Assembly: GCA_934655755.1 (NCBI GenBank)
Contig: CAKUHA010000005.1
Coordinates: 22,933-86,932 of the forward strand
Reading direction: 5' to 3'
Origin: an uncultured Collinsella sp.
GTDB taxonomy: Bacteria; Actinomycetota; Coriobacteriia; Coriobacteriales; Coriobacteriaceae
DNA: 64,000 bases
Part shown: piece after piece, positions 50,088-58,509 of the stretch
How positions within the stretch are numbered: position 1 is the stretch's first letter
Layout: each line of letters begins with the position of its first letter
The notes under the pieces: model-generated
Database searches by the model: none
What the model was told of the DNA's origin: nothing
What the model saw: only the letters and a program-made list of their open reading frames with translations
Position numbers and translations under genes: made by a program

Positions 50088-52643
50088 TTATTTGCCCTTG
50101 GGCTTGCTGGCGTAGAACTTCTTCTTTTTGGGTTTACCGGCGGGGGAGGGCTTGCCGCTGCTATGCGGCTTGCTGTCGCCGGCAGGTGCTGTCGCACGGG
50201 GCTTGCGGGCCTCGGGGTTGCGCAGCTCCTCGACGCGCTCGGCAATTTCCTCGGCGCTAAAGCCGACCTCGGCCATGGCGTCCTCGATGGGCAGACGGCG
50301 CACGATGTAACAGTGGTGCACCTTCTGGTTGCGCGCGAAGTCCTCGGGAATGGTCTGCGCCGTGATGTCCTCTAATACCACGCCCACACGTGCGAGCTTG
50401 CGCGTTTCGGGGCGGAAACCGCGCAGGTTGCAGCTAAAGATGGCATGGCCGCCCTGCGTGAGCAGGCGCGAAACGCCGGCCAACAGCTCAACGTGGTCGC
50501 GCTGGACATCCCAGGTGCGACGGCCCATCTTGGACGAGTTCGAGAACGTGGGCGGGTCGACAAAGATTAAGTCCCAGCGGTTGCGCGTCTGGCGCTGGTC
50601 GCGAATCCAGGCGAGCACGTCGTCGCGCACAAAATGATGCTGCGGGCCCACAAAGCCGTTCTGGCGCATATTCCGCTCGGCCCAGTCCAGGTAGGTGTTC
50701 GAGAGGTCGACCGTCACGGTCTCCTCGACGCCGCCATCGGCCGCGTAGCAGGTGGCGGTGCCGGTGTAGGCGAACAGGTTGAGGAAACGGCGCGCCTGTT
50801 TGGCGTGCTCGCGAACCAGGCTGCGGGTGACACGGTGATCCAGGAAGATGCCGACGTCCAGGTAGTCGTCAAAGTTGACGGCAAAGGTAAGGCCGCCCTC
50901 CTCGATGAGCGGCAGACGGCGGCGCGCGATATTGGCACGCTCGCCCGAGCCGCCCTTGCCGGCGCCTTGCTTGCCGTATTGCGAGCCGCCGCGCGAGCGC
51001 ATGCGGGCCTTGGCGTGCACGTGCTCGGCGGGGACATCCAAGATGCGCGGCGCGATGGCCAAGATGTCGAGCATGCGGGCCTGAGCCAGTGCGGGATCGA
51101 TGGTCTTGGGCGCGGCGTATTCGGCAATAACGAGCCAGCGTCCCGGTGTCTGCGGGCAGCCCTCGTACAGGTCGATGGCGGCGGAGTAATTGGGCAGGTC
51201 GGCATCGTAGACGCGGTAGCAGCTCACGCCCTCGCGCTTGGCCCACTTGCGGCGCAGACGGGCATTCTTGCGCAGGCGGTTGGCGAACTGCTCGGACTCG
51301 GGGATGAGTACGGGCAGCGGCTTGCCGTCGCCCAGGTCGAGCGTGGCGGCGGGCTCGGGCATGGGGGCGGCGCTGCTCGTATCATCGGCATCGCCGGCAT
51401 CCGCAGCCTCGCCCTCGGCATCCGCGCCGGTCGCGGCTTCAAACGCCGCGGCGGCATGGTCGAGCGAGGGCCAAACCTCGATAGCGGCCTCCTCGTTATT
51501 GGGCATAACGGCGATGGAGCGCTCGGGCTCGGCGTGGAGCGCGCGGGCCATAAGGCCGTCGCGGGTGAGCGCGGCGACCGGTGCCGAAGTAAGCTCGGGC
51601 GCACGGCGAAGCTCGCCGATGAGCGTCATGGCGTCGTGCATGAGCGACAGCTGCGTCTCGGTGGTGTCCGCGACGATGGCGGCGCCGGCGACAGCGCCCG
51701 CGTGATCCAGCACGGTGGCAGACTTGGCGGCGCAAAAATCGACAAAGCGCTTGTAGCCGGCGCACTTGACCATGCGCTCGGCGGTCTTGCGGGCGGCGGG
51801 GTCAATGTCCACGGCGACGATGCGCGCCTGGCGCTCGCGGGCTGCGGCCTCGCGCTCGCGCGCCTCGGCAAGCAGCTGCTCCCACAGGGCGGCATCGTGT
51901 AGCTGCCAGCCCTCAAAACCCCAGTGCTCGCGGGCGGCGCCCGGGGCGCGGTCGGTCAGAATATTCACAGCCTCCAGCAGCAGACCACCGCCGGCGCACG
52001 AGGCGTCAATCAACGTGGGCAGGGCCTCGTTCTCGTAATCGTCGGCCGTCAGCTCGCGCTCGCACAGCTCAGTCCAGTCGACCTGCGCCAACACCAGCGC
52101 GGCGTAGTCGGGGCGCAGCACGTGCGTTCCCTCGCCGGCGCGGGTCGCGGCGGGCGGCAGACGCTTGAACAGTGGATCGCCCGAAAGGTCCAGACTGATG
52201 CTCGCGCGGCGCTGACGCAGCGAAAGGAGCAGGTGAACGTCGGGGTCGGCGGCGTCGACATTGGCGCGACGGCCCGTGGCCTCGGCCAGGCGGTCGCACA
52301 GCGCGTCTTTGGCGCGCAGGGCGGAGAAGCGTGTGTTGCGCAGCTGCTCGGTCACGCCGCGGGCGGTGATGGCGATGGTGGCACCGGGCCGAACGATGTT
52401 CTCCCAGGCAATGTCGTACACGCCGTCGTACAGCTCATCGGCATCCTGCGCCTCAAAGCGCCCGAGCACCACGAACACGCGGCTGGCCAGGCGCGACCAC
52501 AGGCATGCTCGATAGCCTTCTTCGAGCTCGTCCTCAAACGTAGCGCGGCCCTTTAGGCGGCGGACATGCGAAAGCCCGAGCCGTTTAAGCTCGTCGGCGA
52601 GTGCGGACTCAAAGCCCTCGGGGCAGCTTGCATAAAATTCCAT
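50088..52643 (-). CDS. rlmL: Bifunctional 23S rRNA guanine methyltransferase (RlmKL)
   Basis: An 851-residue fusion that methylates 23S rRNA at m2G2445 (RlmL half) and m7G2069 (RlmK half) in E. coli. Visible parts are a THUMP-like N terminus (~1-165), the RlmL methyltransferase (~190-400; NEALPTLIDASCAGGGLLLEAV, VAVDIDPAARKTAE), and the RlmK half (~490-800). The RlmK half has LNLFAYTGTATCYAADGG, VNFDDYLDVGIFLDHR and FVDPPTFSNSSKM. An Ala/Glu/Asp-rich insert (~415-465) and a basic C-terminal tail (KPKKKKFYASKPKGK) explain the length above E. coli's 702. In the RlmL half the usual NPPYG motif is not evident (the site reads IVADTTETQLS), so that activity is uncertain. ATG 52643 follows AGAGAGGT. 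Confidence 0.88.
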   Translation of the reverse strand: MEFYASCPEGFESALADELKRLGLSHVRRLKGRATFEDELEEGYRACLWSRLASRVFVVLGRFEAQDADELYDGVYDIAWENIVRPGATIAITARGVTEQLRNTRFSALRAKDALCDRLAEATGRRANVDAADPDVHLLLSLRQRRASISLDLSGDPLFKRLPPAATRAGEGTHVLRPDYAALVLAQVDWTELCERELTADDYENEALPTLIDASCAGGGLLLEAVNILTDRAPGAAREHWGFEGWQLHDAALWEQLLAEAREREAAARERQARIVAVDIDPAARKTAERMVKCAGYKRFVDFCAAKSATVLDHAGAVAGAAIVADTTETQLSLMHDAMTLIGELRRAPELTSAPVAALTRDGLMARALHAEPERSIAVMPNNEEAAIEVWPSLDHAAAAFEAATGADAEGEAADAGDADDTSSAAPMPEPAATLDLGDGKPLPVLIPESEQFANRLRKNARLRRKWAKREGVSCYRVYDADLPNYSAAIDLYEGCPQTPGRWLVIAEYAAPKTIDPALAQARMLDILAIAPRILDVPAEHVHAKARMRSRGGSQYGKQGAGKGGSGERANIARRRLPLIEEGGLTFAVNFDDYLDVGIFLDHRVTRSLVREHAKQARRFLNLFAYTGTATCYAADGGVEETVTVDLSNTYLDWAERNMRQNGFVGPQHHFVRDDVLAWIRDQRQTRNRWDLIFVDPPTFSNSSKMGRRTWDVQRDHVELLAGVSRLLTQGGHAIFSCNLRGFRPETRKLARVGVVLEDITAQTIPEDFARNQKVHHCYIVRRLPIEDAMAEVGFSAEEIAERVEELRNPEARKPRATAPAGDSKPHSSGKPSPAGKPKKKKFYASKPKGK

Positions 52644-52718
52644 GGGTGACCTCTCTGGTTGCGTCGCTCCATTATATGATGGATGCTCCGTTTGCCCTCG
52701 CCCTCGAAAGGAACCCAT

Positions 52719-53546
52719 ATGATTGATGCGTGCCCCGATTCCGCCGTGCTCTTTTTTGACGTGGACGGCACGCTGACGTCGTTCGATCCCGACGATATGA
52801 CCGATAAGGATTTTACGGCGGTCCGTCCTTCGCAGGCGGTCATCGAGGCATTCCATCGTCTGCGCGATGCGGGGCACAAGGCGTTTATCTGCACCGGCCG
52901 TCCCCTGTGGCTCATCGCCGACAGTTTGCGTGCGCTCGACCCCGCGGGCATCGTTGCCATGGCGGGTGCCACGCTCGAGGTCGAGGGGCGCGTGGTGCAC
53001 GAGGATTGCTTTGCCGAGGATGTAGCCGAGGAGCTTGCACGTCGCGTTGCGGACGCCGGCATCGAGGCCCTTTTCGAGGCCAACGCTGCAACCTTTTCGA
53101 TGGAGCCTGCGGGCGTTGAGCGGCCGTTTTTGATTGGCACGCATGTGGTGCATAGCGTCGAGGAAATGCGCGTCGACGGTCGTCTGCGCGTGGGCAAGAT
53201 GTGCCTGAATGCACCTAACTTGGCACGCGTGGCCAACGACGATGGCTTTATCGAGCGCAACTTTGAGCTTTGCAACACCGGCGGGGAAAACCGCGAACTG
53301 AGCCCCAAGGGTATCGACAAGGGCGTGGGCGTGGCGCGGGCGCTGGAGTATCTGGGCCGCAGCGGCAACACGCGCACCTTTGGCTTTGGCGATTCGGGCA
53401 ACGACCTGGGCATGCTCGCCGCCGTGGAGACGGCTGTAGCCATGGGTAACGCCATGCCCGAGGTCAAGGCAGTGGCCGACTACGTGACCGACGACGTCGC
53501 ACACGACGGTACCGTCACGGCCATGCGCCACTTCGGCCTAATTTAG
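52719..53546 (+). CDS. HAD-superfamily (Cof-type) phosphatase
   Basis: A 275-residue hydrolase. Motif I is FFDVDGTLTS (Asp nucleophile ~15), motif II FICTGRP, motif III Lys in LSPKGIDKG, and motif IV FGFGDSGNDLGML. The C2-type cap lies between motifs II and III, which marks the Cof/SupH group acting on sugar phosphates or flavin precursors. Substrate not deducible. ATG 52719 follows GAAAGGA. It diverges from rlmKL with only 75 bases between them, so promoters overlap. A stepped hairpin (C) follows the stop. Confidence 0.93.
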   Translation: MIDACPDSAVLFFDVDGTLTSFDPDDMTDKDFTAVRPSQAVIEAFHRLRDAGHKAFICTGRPLWLIADSLRALDPAGIVAMAGATLEVEGRVVHEDCFAEDVAEELARRVADAGIEALFEANAATFSMEPAGVERPFLIGTHVVHSVEEMRVDGRLRVGKMCLNAPNLARVANDDGFIERNFELCNTGGENRELSPKGIDKGVGVARALEYLGRSGNTRTFGFGDSGNDLGMLAAVETAVAMGNAMPEVKAVADYVTDDVAHDGTVTAMRHFGLI

Positions 53547-53559
53547 CGCTGCGCGCGTC

Positions 53560-53645
53560 CCAGGCACCGCATCTCGCCGCTCAAACCGTCGCTCGCGTAC
53601 CAAAGTACGCGTCGCTCCTCTTTCGCGGCGACCTGCGGCACCTGG
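53560..53645. repeat. Stepped hairpin C
   Basis: CCAGG.CCGCA (53560-53571) pairs with TGCGG.CCTGG (53634-53645), CGCCGC (53575-53580) with GCGGCG (53625-53630), and GCGTAC-caaa-GTACGC (53595-53610) forms the tip. The internal loops are both 14 bases long (53581-53594 and 53611-53624) and both contain GTCGCTC. It lies 13 bases after the HAD gene. The remaining 53646-53825 shows AT-rich promoter-like sequence for the transaldolase. Confidence 0.75.
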
Positions 53646-53825
53646 AACACGCTCGCTCGACCTGCGGTTTATTGGATTTACATGCTCAATCGATTTATCA
53701 AACCAAACGCTAACGTGTTTATACCGTTCGCCGAGAAGGTAAAAACCCGCAGGTTACGCCTTGATAAACATAGGTAAAGTGTTTAGCAGTTTACCGGCCT
53801 TATGCAAACGGAAGGAATCAGGCAG

Positions 53826-54530
53826 ATGGCAATCAAGGTGTTTGCTGACGGTGCAAACCTCGAGGGCATGCTCGACATGTACGAGAACGGCAACGTTCAG
53901 GGTTTCACGACCAACCCGTCCCTTATGAAGAAGGGCGGCGTGACGGATTACCGCGCGTTTGCCAAGGGGGTCCTGACGCACATCACCGATGTGTCCGTCT
54001 CGTTTGAGGTCTTTGCCGACGACGTCGAGACCATGGAGGTCGAGGCGCGCGAAATCGCTACCTGGGCAGATAACGTCTACGTCAAGATTCCGTGCGTGAC
54101 CATCAAGGGCGAGTCCACCGCCGAGCTGGTCCGCAAGCTTTCGGCCGACGGCATCAAGGTCAACGTCACCACCGTCTTTACTCCCGAGCAGGTCGACGAG
54201 ATGGTCGAGGCCGTTGACGCCGAGACGCCGTCCATCATCTCGCTCTTTGCCGGCCGTATCGCCGATACCGGCGTCGATCCCATTCCGTTTATGACGGAGT
54301 CGGTCAAGAAGGCCGCCGCCAAGCCCAACTGCGAGGTCCTGTGGGCGTCCACGCGCGAGCTCATCAATATTTACCAGGCCGAGGCCTGCGGTTGCCAGAT
54401 CATCACGGTGCCCAACAGCATCCTGGCCAAGCGCAAGAACATCGGCCGCGACCCGTATGAGGTCTCGCTCGACACCGTCCGCGGCTTTGCCAAGGATATC
54501 GCCTCGCTCGGCTTCCATATCCTGCCGTAG
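53826..54530 (+). CDS. Transaldolase / fructose-6-phosphate aldolase family protein
   Basis: A 234-residue TIM-barrel enzyme of the short transaldolase (MipB/TalC) group. FADGANLEGM and GFTTNPSLMKKGG are at the N terminus, with the Schiff-base lysine in VYVKIPC (~86), then KVNVTTVFTPEQV and ISLFAGRIADTG. Family members act as transaldolases in the pentose phosphate pathway or as fructose-6-phosphate aldolases; size alone does not decide. ATG 53826 begins MAIKVFADG; AAGGA lies upstream at a slightly long spacing. Upstream GGTAAA..TTTACC forms a short inverted repeat (53775-53797). The last 25 bases of the gene are repeated 156 bases downstream. Confidence 0.92.
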   Translation: MAIKVFADGANLEGMLDMYENGNVQGFTTNPSLMKKGGVTDYRAFAKGVLTHITDVSVSFEVFADDVETMEVEAREIATWADNVYVKIPCVTIKGESTAELVRKLSADGIKVNVTTVFTPEQVDEMVEAVDAETPSIISLFAGRIADTGVDPIPFMTESVKKAAAKPNCEVLWASTRELINIYQAEACGCQIITVPNSILAKRKNIGRDPYEVSLDTVRGFAKDIASLGFHILP

Positions 54531-54562
54531 GGCGAACACTAGCTGCGCCGCGGGTTTTCCGC

Positions 54563-54687
54563 CCCGGCCTTTCCTTTCCCTATCGCTCACGCGCTTCGCG
54601 AGGGTCGCGCTAGGCAAAGGAAAGGCCGGGACTGCCGACACGAGCTTGTCGGCAAGTTGGCACTCGGGTTCCATATCCTGCTGTAGG
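54563..54687. repeat. Stepped hairpin D with a duplicated transaldolase 3' end
   Basis: CCCGGCCTTTCCTTT (54563-54577) pairs perfectly with AAAGGAAAGGCCGGG (54616-54630), with CGCG-ctt-CGCG at the tip. A second hairpin TGCCGACA/TGTCGGCA (54633-54654) follows. Bases 54663-54687 repeat the last coding bases, stop and flank of the transaldolase gene (54507-54531) at 23 of 25 positions, so the hairpins lie between two copies of the gene end. Confidence 0.75.
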
Positions 54688-54710
54688 CAAAGGTACCCCC
54701 GCCCGCGCCG

Positions 54711-54878
54711 TGCAAAATCGAGAGTATTCTGCAGGGTAAAGGCGTTTACCAGCTAGTTGAAGCACAGAACAGCCCCCGTTTTGGCTCTGATGACGCTAAA
54801 ACGGGGGCTGTTTTTGACTTTATTGCCTCTGAGGGGCGTCCGGAACGGCAGAAATTGCAGAATACTCTCGATTTTGCA
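54711..54878. repeat. Stepped hairpin F, 23-bp outer stem with a terminator-type inner stem
   Basis: Bases 54711-54733 and 54856-54878 are perfectly complementary over 23 bases. Inside, AACAGCCCCCGTTTT (54768-54782) pairs with AAAACGGGGGCTGTT (54798-54812), followed by TTTTTGACTT. The inner stem looks like a bona fide terminator; the outer stem does not need to form for that. Nothing coding is recognised in 54531-55099. Confidence 0.8.
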
Positions 54879-55099
54879 CATCGCGACCGGGGGGACCCTT
54901 GCTTTAGGCGGTTTCCTCGCTCCGTGCGAGACTTGGTTGGCGCTGCTCTTTTGATGGGGTGGCGTCTTTTTGTTGTCGCCGGGAAAGGGGCGCGACGCTC
55001 ACACGGATATTTTCGCCTTCGGGACATGTTGCGCAACAAGTTTGGTTGCCTTGGGCCTAGCCTTAACGTGTGAAAGAAAAGCGAAAGGAAGGAGACCCC

Positions 55100-55918
55100 A
55101 TGTTCTGTCCCAAATGCGGTACCAAGAACATTGACGAGGCCAGATTCTGTGTGGCTTGCGGCAATCCACTCCCCGCGGTAGCTGCCGAAACCGCCCCCCC
55201 CTCAGGCGAAACCGGTAATCCGGCTGTAGCCCCAGACATGGTGCCTAGCGTCGCACCCATTCAGCAAAGCGTCGCGCCCGAGTCCGCTAAAATACCTAGC
55301 GCCAAGAAAAAGACTCCAATTTTTGTTGGTGTTGCAGTCGTCATCGTCGCGTTCGTGCTGAACGTTGTCTTCTTTGTCATGCCTGTGCTTAAGGGGGTGC
55401 AGGTGGGCGATGTGATCAAGTTTGGCTCTTATGAGCAGGACGGCGATATCTTAAACGGCAAGGAACCCATCGAGTGGCGTGTCCTGGAGGTCGAAGGCGA
55501 CCGTGCCTATGTTGTGAGCCAAAAGGCCCTCGATGCCCGTGCCTTCAATGAAGATGCGGATGACGGCAACGACTGGGACTCCTCCGACCTCAAGGCGTGG
55601 CTTGAAGAGGACTTTGCTTCCCAGGCGTTTACGGACGATGAGATGAATGAGATCGATGGAGCTTCCACGCTGCTTTCCGCCGATGAGGCATGGGACTATT
55701 TTGGAGTCTACGGTATATGCAAGCCGACTCAGCAGGCCGTGATTAACGGCGCATATAGGGACGAGGATAGCGGCGCATGCGTCTGGTGGCTTCGTTCGTC
55801 GGGTGACGACTCGGACTTCGCGGCCCTCGTCGACGCTGACGGCTACGTGGACTCCGACGGCTACTACGTGGACTGCTCAGACGTCGCTGTTCGCCCCGCT
55901 TTATGGATCAATCTGTAA
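55100..55918 (+). CDS. Zinc-ribbon, single-span protein with a DUF6273-like C-terminal domain
   Basis: A 272-residue protein. The N-terminal zinc ribbon is MFCPKCGTKNIDEARFCVAC (~1-22; CxxC...CxxC). A Pro/Ala/Val-rich linker (~25-70), a membrane helix (~75-98; IFVGVAVVIVAFVLNVVFFVM) and an extracellular domain (~105-272) follow. That domain has KFGSYEQDGDILNGKEPIEW, WLEEDFASQAF, CVWWLRSSG and a C-terminal VAVRPALWINL, the pattern of DUF6273 domains. Asp and Trp are abundant there. Function is unknown; the layout suggests a surface receptor or scaffold. ATG 55100 follows AAGGAAGGAG. A strong hairpin (56017-56048) follows. Confidence 0.8.
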   Translation: MFCPKCGTKNIDEARFCVACGNPLPAVAAETAPPSGETGNPAVAPDMVPSVAPIQQSVAPESAKIPSAKKKTPIFVGVAVVIVAFVLNVVFFVMPVLKGVQVGDVIKFGSYEQDGDILNGKEPIEWRVLEVEGDRAYVVSQKALDARAFNEDADDGNDWDSSDLKAWLEEDFASQAFTDDEMNEIDGASTLLSADEAWDYFGVYGICKPTQQAVINGAYRDEDSGACVWWLRSSGDDSDFAALVDADGYVDSDGYYVDCSDVAVRPALWINL

Positions 55919-56016
55919 TCTAATAATCTTCTAATCTCTATCTATCAAGTATCCAAAACGATCTAGCTCCGAGTTTGCGGTCATCGTCAAAGAAAAAGCC
56001 GTTCCTCGATAAATAT

Positions 56017-56048
56017 CGCCCCGGCTCTCAATCGTGAGAGCCGGGGCG
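56017..56048. terminator. Hairpin terminator between the zinc-ribbon gene and tex
   Basis: CGCCCCGGCTCTCA (56017-56030) pairs perfectly with TGAGAGCCGGGGCG (56035-56048), with a 4-base loop and TTT after it. Confidence 0.75.
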
Positions 56049-56073
56049 TTTCGCTATTGCGGGACCGTCAGAC

Positions 56074-56148
56074 TTGCAAGTTTTTGTCATCACGTGAGAA
56101 GAACTTGCAAAGTTTGCAAGTTCTTTCCATCGAGTGAGAAAACTTGCA
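56074..56148. repeat. Tandem pair of TTGCAAGTT hairpins
   Basis: Units 56074-56110 and 56114-56148 each run GCAAGTT..TT..CATC..GTGAGAA..AACTTGC and each folds into a hairpin. The CATC/GTGAG centre is kept in both. They lie just beyond the tex stop and may belong to its 3' end. Confidence 0.65.
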
Positions 56149-56184
56149 GGCTGAGCGACGGATGCGGCGGTTCGCCCTTTGCCG

Positions 56185-58332
56185 TTACTTGCCCTGCACC
56201 ATGGTGAGGGAGATCTTTTTGCGGTCGCGGTCGACCTTTTCCACCCATACCTTGACCGTGTCACCGACGCGCACCACGTCGCTCGGGTGCTTGACGAAGC
56301 GGTTGGCCAGCTTGGAGATGTGCACGAGGCCGTCCTGGTGCACGCCCACGTCGACGAAGGCGCCAAAGTCGACGACGTTGCGCACGGTGCCCTTGAGTTC
56401 CATGCCGGGCTTCAGGTCGTCGATCGAAAGCGCCGAGCGGCTAAAGACCACCTCGGGCGCGTCGTCGCGTGGGTCGCGGCCGGGCTTTTTGAGCTCGTTG
56501 ACAATATCGATGAGCGTCAGGGTGCCACAGTCCAGGTCGCTTGCCAGCGCCGAGATGCTGCCCAAGCGGCGCTCGATATCGGGCACGCCGCCGCGGCTGA
56601 GCTCGCTGGCCGCCACGCCGGCGCGCTCCAGGACGGACGTGGCCACCTCGTAGCTCTCGGGGTGGACGCTCGTTGCGTCGAGCGGGTTCTTGCCGCCGCT
56701 GATGCGCAGGAAGCCCGCGGCGTTGAGATATGCCTTGGGTCCCAGCTTGGGGACCTTCTTGAGCTGGCGGCGATCGGTAAAGGCGCCGTTTTCCTCGCGG
56801 TAGGCCACGATGTTCTTGGCCACGCTCGGCGTGATGCCCGACACATATCCCAGCAGGCTCGCGCTTGCGGTATTCACGTCGACGCCTACGCGGTTGACGA
56901 CGTCCTCCACCACGTGACCTAGCGTGCGCGAAAGCTCGGCCTGGTCAAGATCGTGCTGGTACTGGCCCACGCCGATGGACTGGGGCGGGATCTTGACGAG
57001 CTCGGCCAGCGGGTCTTGCAGACGGCGGCCCAGGCTCATGGCGCCGCGCACGGTGACGTCCAGGTCGGGGTATTCCTGGCTTGCGAGCTCGGAGGCGGAG
57101 TACACCGACGCGCCGGCCTCGTTAACGATGGTGTAGCGAAGGCTGGGCGCCTGCTCGGCGATGAACTCCGAGACGACTTCCTCGGTCTCGCGGCTGGCGG
57201 TGCCGTTGCCGATGACGATGGTGTTGACGCCGTCCTTCTTGACGAGGCGGGCGAGCTCGCGCTTGGTGCCGGCGACGTCGTGGCGCGGCTTGGTGGGGTA
57301 GACCACGCCGTGGTCGAGCAGCTTGCCGGTCTCGTCCATGACAGCGACTTTGCAGCCGGTGCGGTAGCCCGGGTCGAGCGCGAGCACGCGGGCGCCGCGG
57401 ACGGGGCGGGCCGAGAGCAGGCCCTCGAGATTCTTGGCAAAGACGTTGATGGCCTCGGTCTGGGCGCGGACGGTGAGCTTGGCACGGGCCTCGCGCTCCA
57501 GCGAGGGAGCCATGAGGCGCTTGTAGCCGTCGGCGATGGCGGCGTCGAAGACGGGCGCAAAGACGCCCTGGCGGCGGGGCCAGCGGCTGCCGAGGCGCGC
57601 CGTGGCGGCAGCACCGTCGACGTTCACGCGCACGTGGAGCTTGCCCTCGCGCTCGCCGCGGTCGATGGCCAGCACGCGGTGGTTGGGGATACGGCGCAGC
57701 GGCTCGTCAAAGTTGTAGTAGGGCTCGTAGGGAGTCTTCTCGGCGGGGTCGGTGGCCTCGACGACGATATCGGCGGTGCTTTGCGTAAAGGCGCGCAGGT
57801 CGGCGACGTTCTCGGGGTCCTCGGCCACCGTTTCGGCCACGATGTCGGCGGCACCGGCGAGTGCCTTCTCGGGCGTGTCGAAGCCGGCGTCCTCGTTGAC
57901 ATAGGCCGCGGCGGCGTCGAGCGCGCTGCCCTTGGCCGAGGCCTGCATGATGATCATGTTGGCGAGCGGCTCCAGGCCTGCCTCGCGGGCCTTCTGCGCG
58001 CGGGTCATGCGCTTTTTGCGGTAGGGCTTGTAGAGGTCTTCGACGCGCTGGAGCTGCGTGGCCTCGCGAATCTGTTGCTCGAGCTCGGGCGTGAGCTTGC
58101 CCTGGGCATCGATAAGCAGGATGACATCGTCTTTACGCTGCTCAAGGTTGCGCAGGTAGGACAGGCGCTCATCGAGTGCGCGCAGGGCGACGTCGTCCAT
58201 GCCGCCCGTGGCCTCCTTGCGGTAGCGCGAGATAAAGGGGATGGTGTTGCCCTCGTCGATGAGCTTGACGGCCGCCTCGACATTGACGGCCTTAAGGTTG
58301 AGCTCGCGGGCGAGCTGGGCGATAAGATCCAT
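56185..58332 (-). CDS. tex: Tex-family S1 RNA-binding transcription accessory protein
   Basis: A 715-residue nucleic-acid-binding protein. The Tex N-terminal helical region includes NTIPFISRYRKEATGGMDDV at ~30-50. The YqgF-like RNase H fold is at ~320-450 (VLALDPGYRTGCKVAVMDE). Tandem helix-hairpin-helix motifs are at ~480-560 (SASLLGYVSGITPSVAKNIV), and the C-terminal S1 domain is at ~630-700 (GMELKGTVRNVVDFGAFVDV, DGLVHISKL). Size is normal for Tex. It binds RNA and associates with transcription in several bacteria; its exact role is not settled. ATG 58332 follows GGAGTT. Confidence 0.96.
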   Translation of the reverse strand: MDLIAQLARELNLKAVNVEAAVKLIDEGNTIPFISRYRKEATGGMDDVALRALDERLSYLRNLEQRKDDVILLIDAQGKLTPELEQQIREATQLQRVEDLYKPYRKKRMTRAQKAREAGLEPLANMIIMQASAKGSALDAAAAYVNEDAGFDTPEKALAGAADIVAETVAEDPENVADLRAFTQSTADIVVEATDPAEKTPYEPYYNFDEPLRRIPNHRVLAIDRGEREGKLHVRVNVDGAAATARLGSRWPRRQGVFAPVFDAAIADGYKRLMAPSLEREARAKLTVRAQTEAINVFAKNLEGLLSARPVRGARVLALDPGYRTGCKVAVMDETGKLLDHGVVYPTKPRHDVAGTKRELARLVKKDGVNTIVIGNGTASRETEEVVSEFIAEQAPSLRYTIVNEAGASVYSASELASQEYPDLDVTVRGAMSLGRRLQDPLAELVKIPPQSIGVGQYQHDLDQAELSRTLGHVVEDVVNRVGVDVNTASASLLGYVSGITPSVAKNIVAYREENGAFTDRRQLKKVPKLGPKAYLNAAGFLRISGGKNPLDATSVHPESYEVATSVLERAGVAASELSRGGVPDIERRLGSISALASDLDCGTLTLIDIVNELKKPGRDPRDDAPEVVFSRSALSIDDLKPGMELKGTVRNVVDFGAFVDVGVHQDGLVHISKLANRFVKHPSDVVRVGDTVKVWVEKVDRDRKKISLTMVQGK

Positions 58333-58404
58333 GGAACTCCTTGCGTTTAAGGTGCGTTTGCAGCACAGAGCTACCAAGGATACCATCCGCGACTACCCTG
58401 CAGC

Positions 58405-58439
58405 AAAAAGCCCCGCGGGCAGGAGGCTGCTCGCGGGGC
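58405..58439 (-). terminator. Rho-independent terminator of the SDR-MFS-Gfo/Idh operon
   Basis: On the minus strand GCCCCGCG.GCAG and its partner (58410-58422 with 58427-58439) form a 12-bp stem with a 4-base loop, followed by CTTTTTGCTG. Confidence 0.85.
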
Positions 58440-58509
58440 GAAGAAGAGGGGCTTATTTGTGACGGGCCAAGGGGTTCGGCATAGGGGTTTGCCGCAGCCC
58501 GCTCGGAGC

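Noticed and set aside
50634..51902. Long plus-strand frame opposite rlmKL
   Set aside because: Shadow of the methyltransferase gene, with no initiation signal.
55100..55918. Diversity-generating retroelement target (C-type-lectin-like ending VRPALWINL)
   Set aside because: No reverse transcriptase, no template repeat and no adenine-biased variable stretch nearby.
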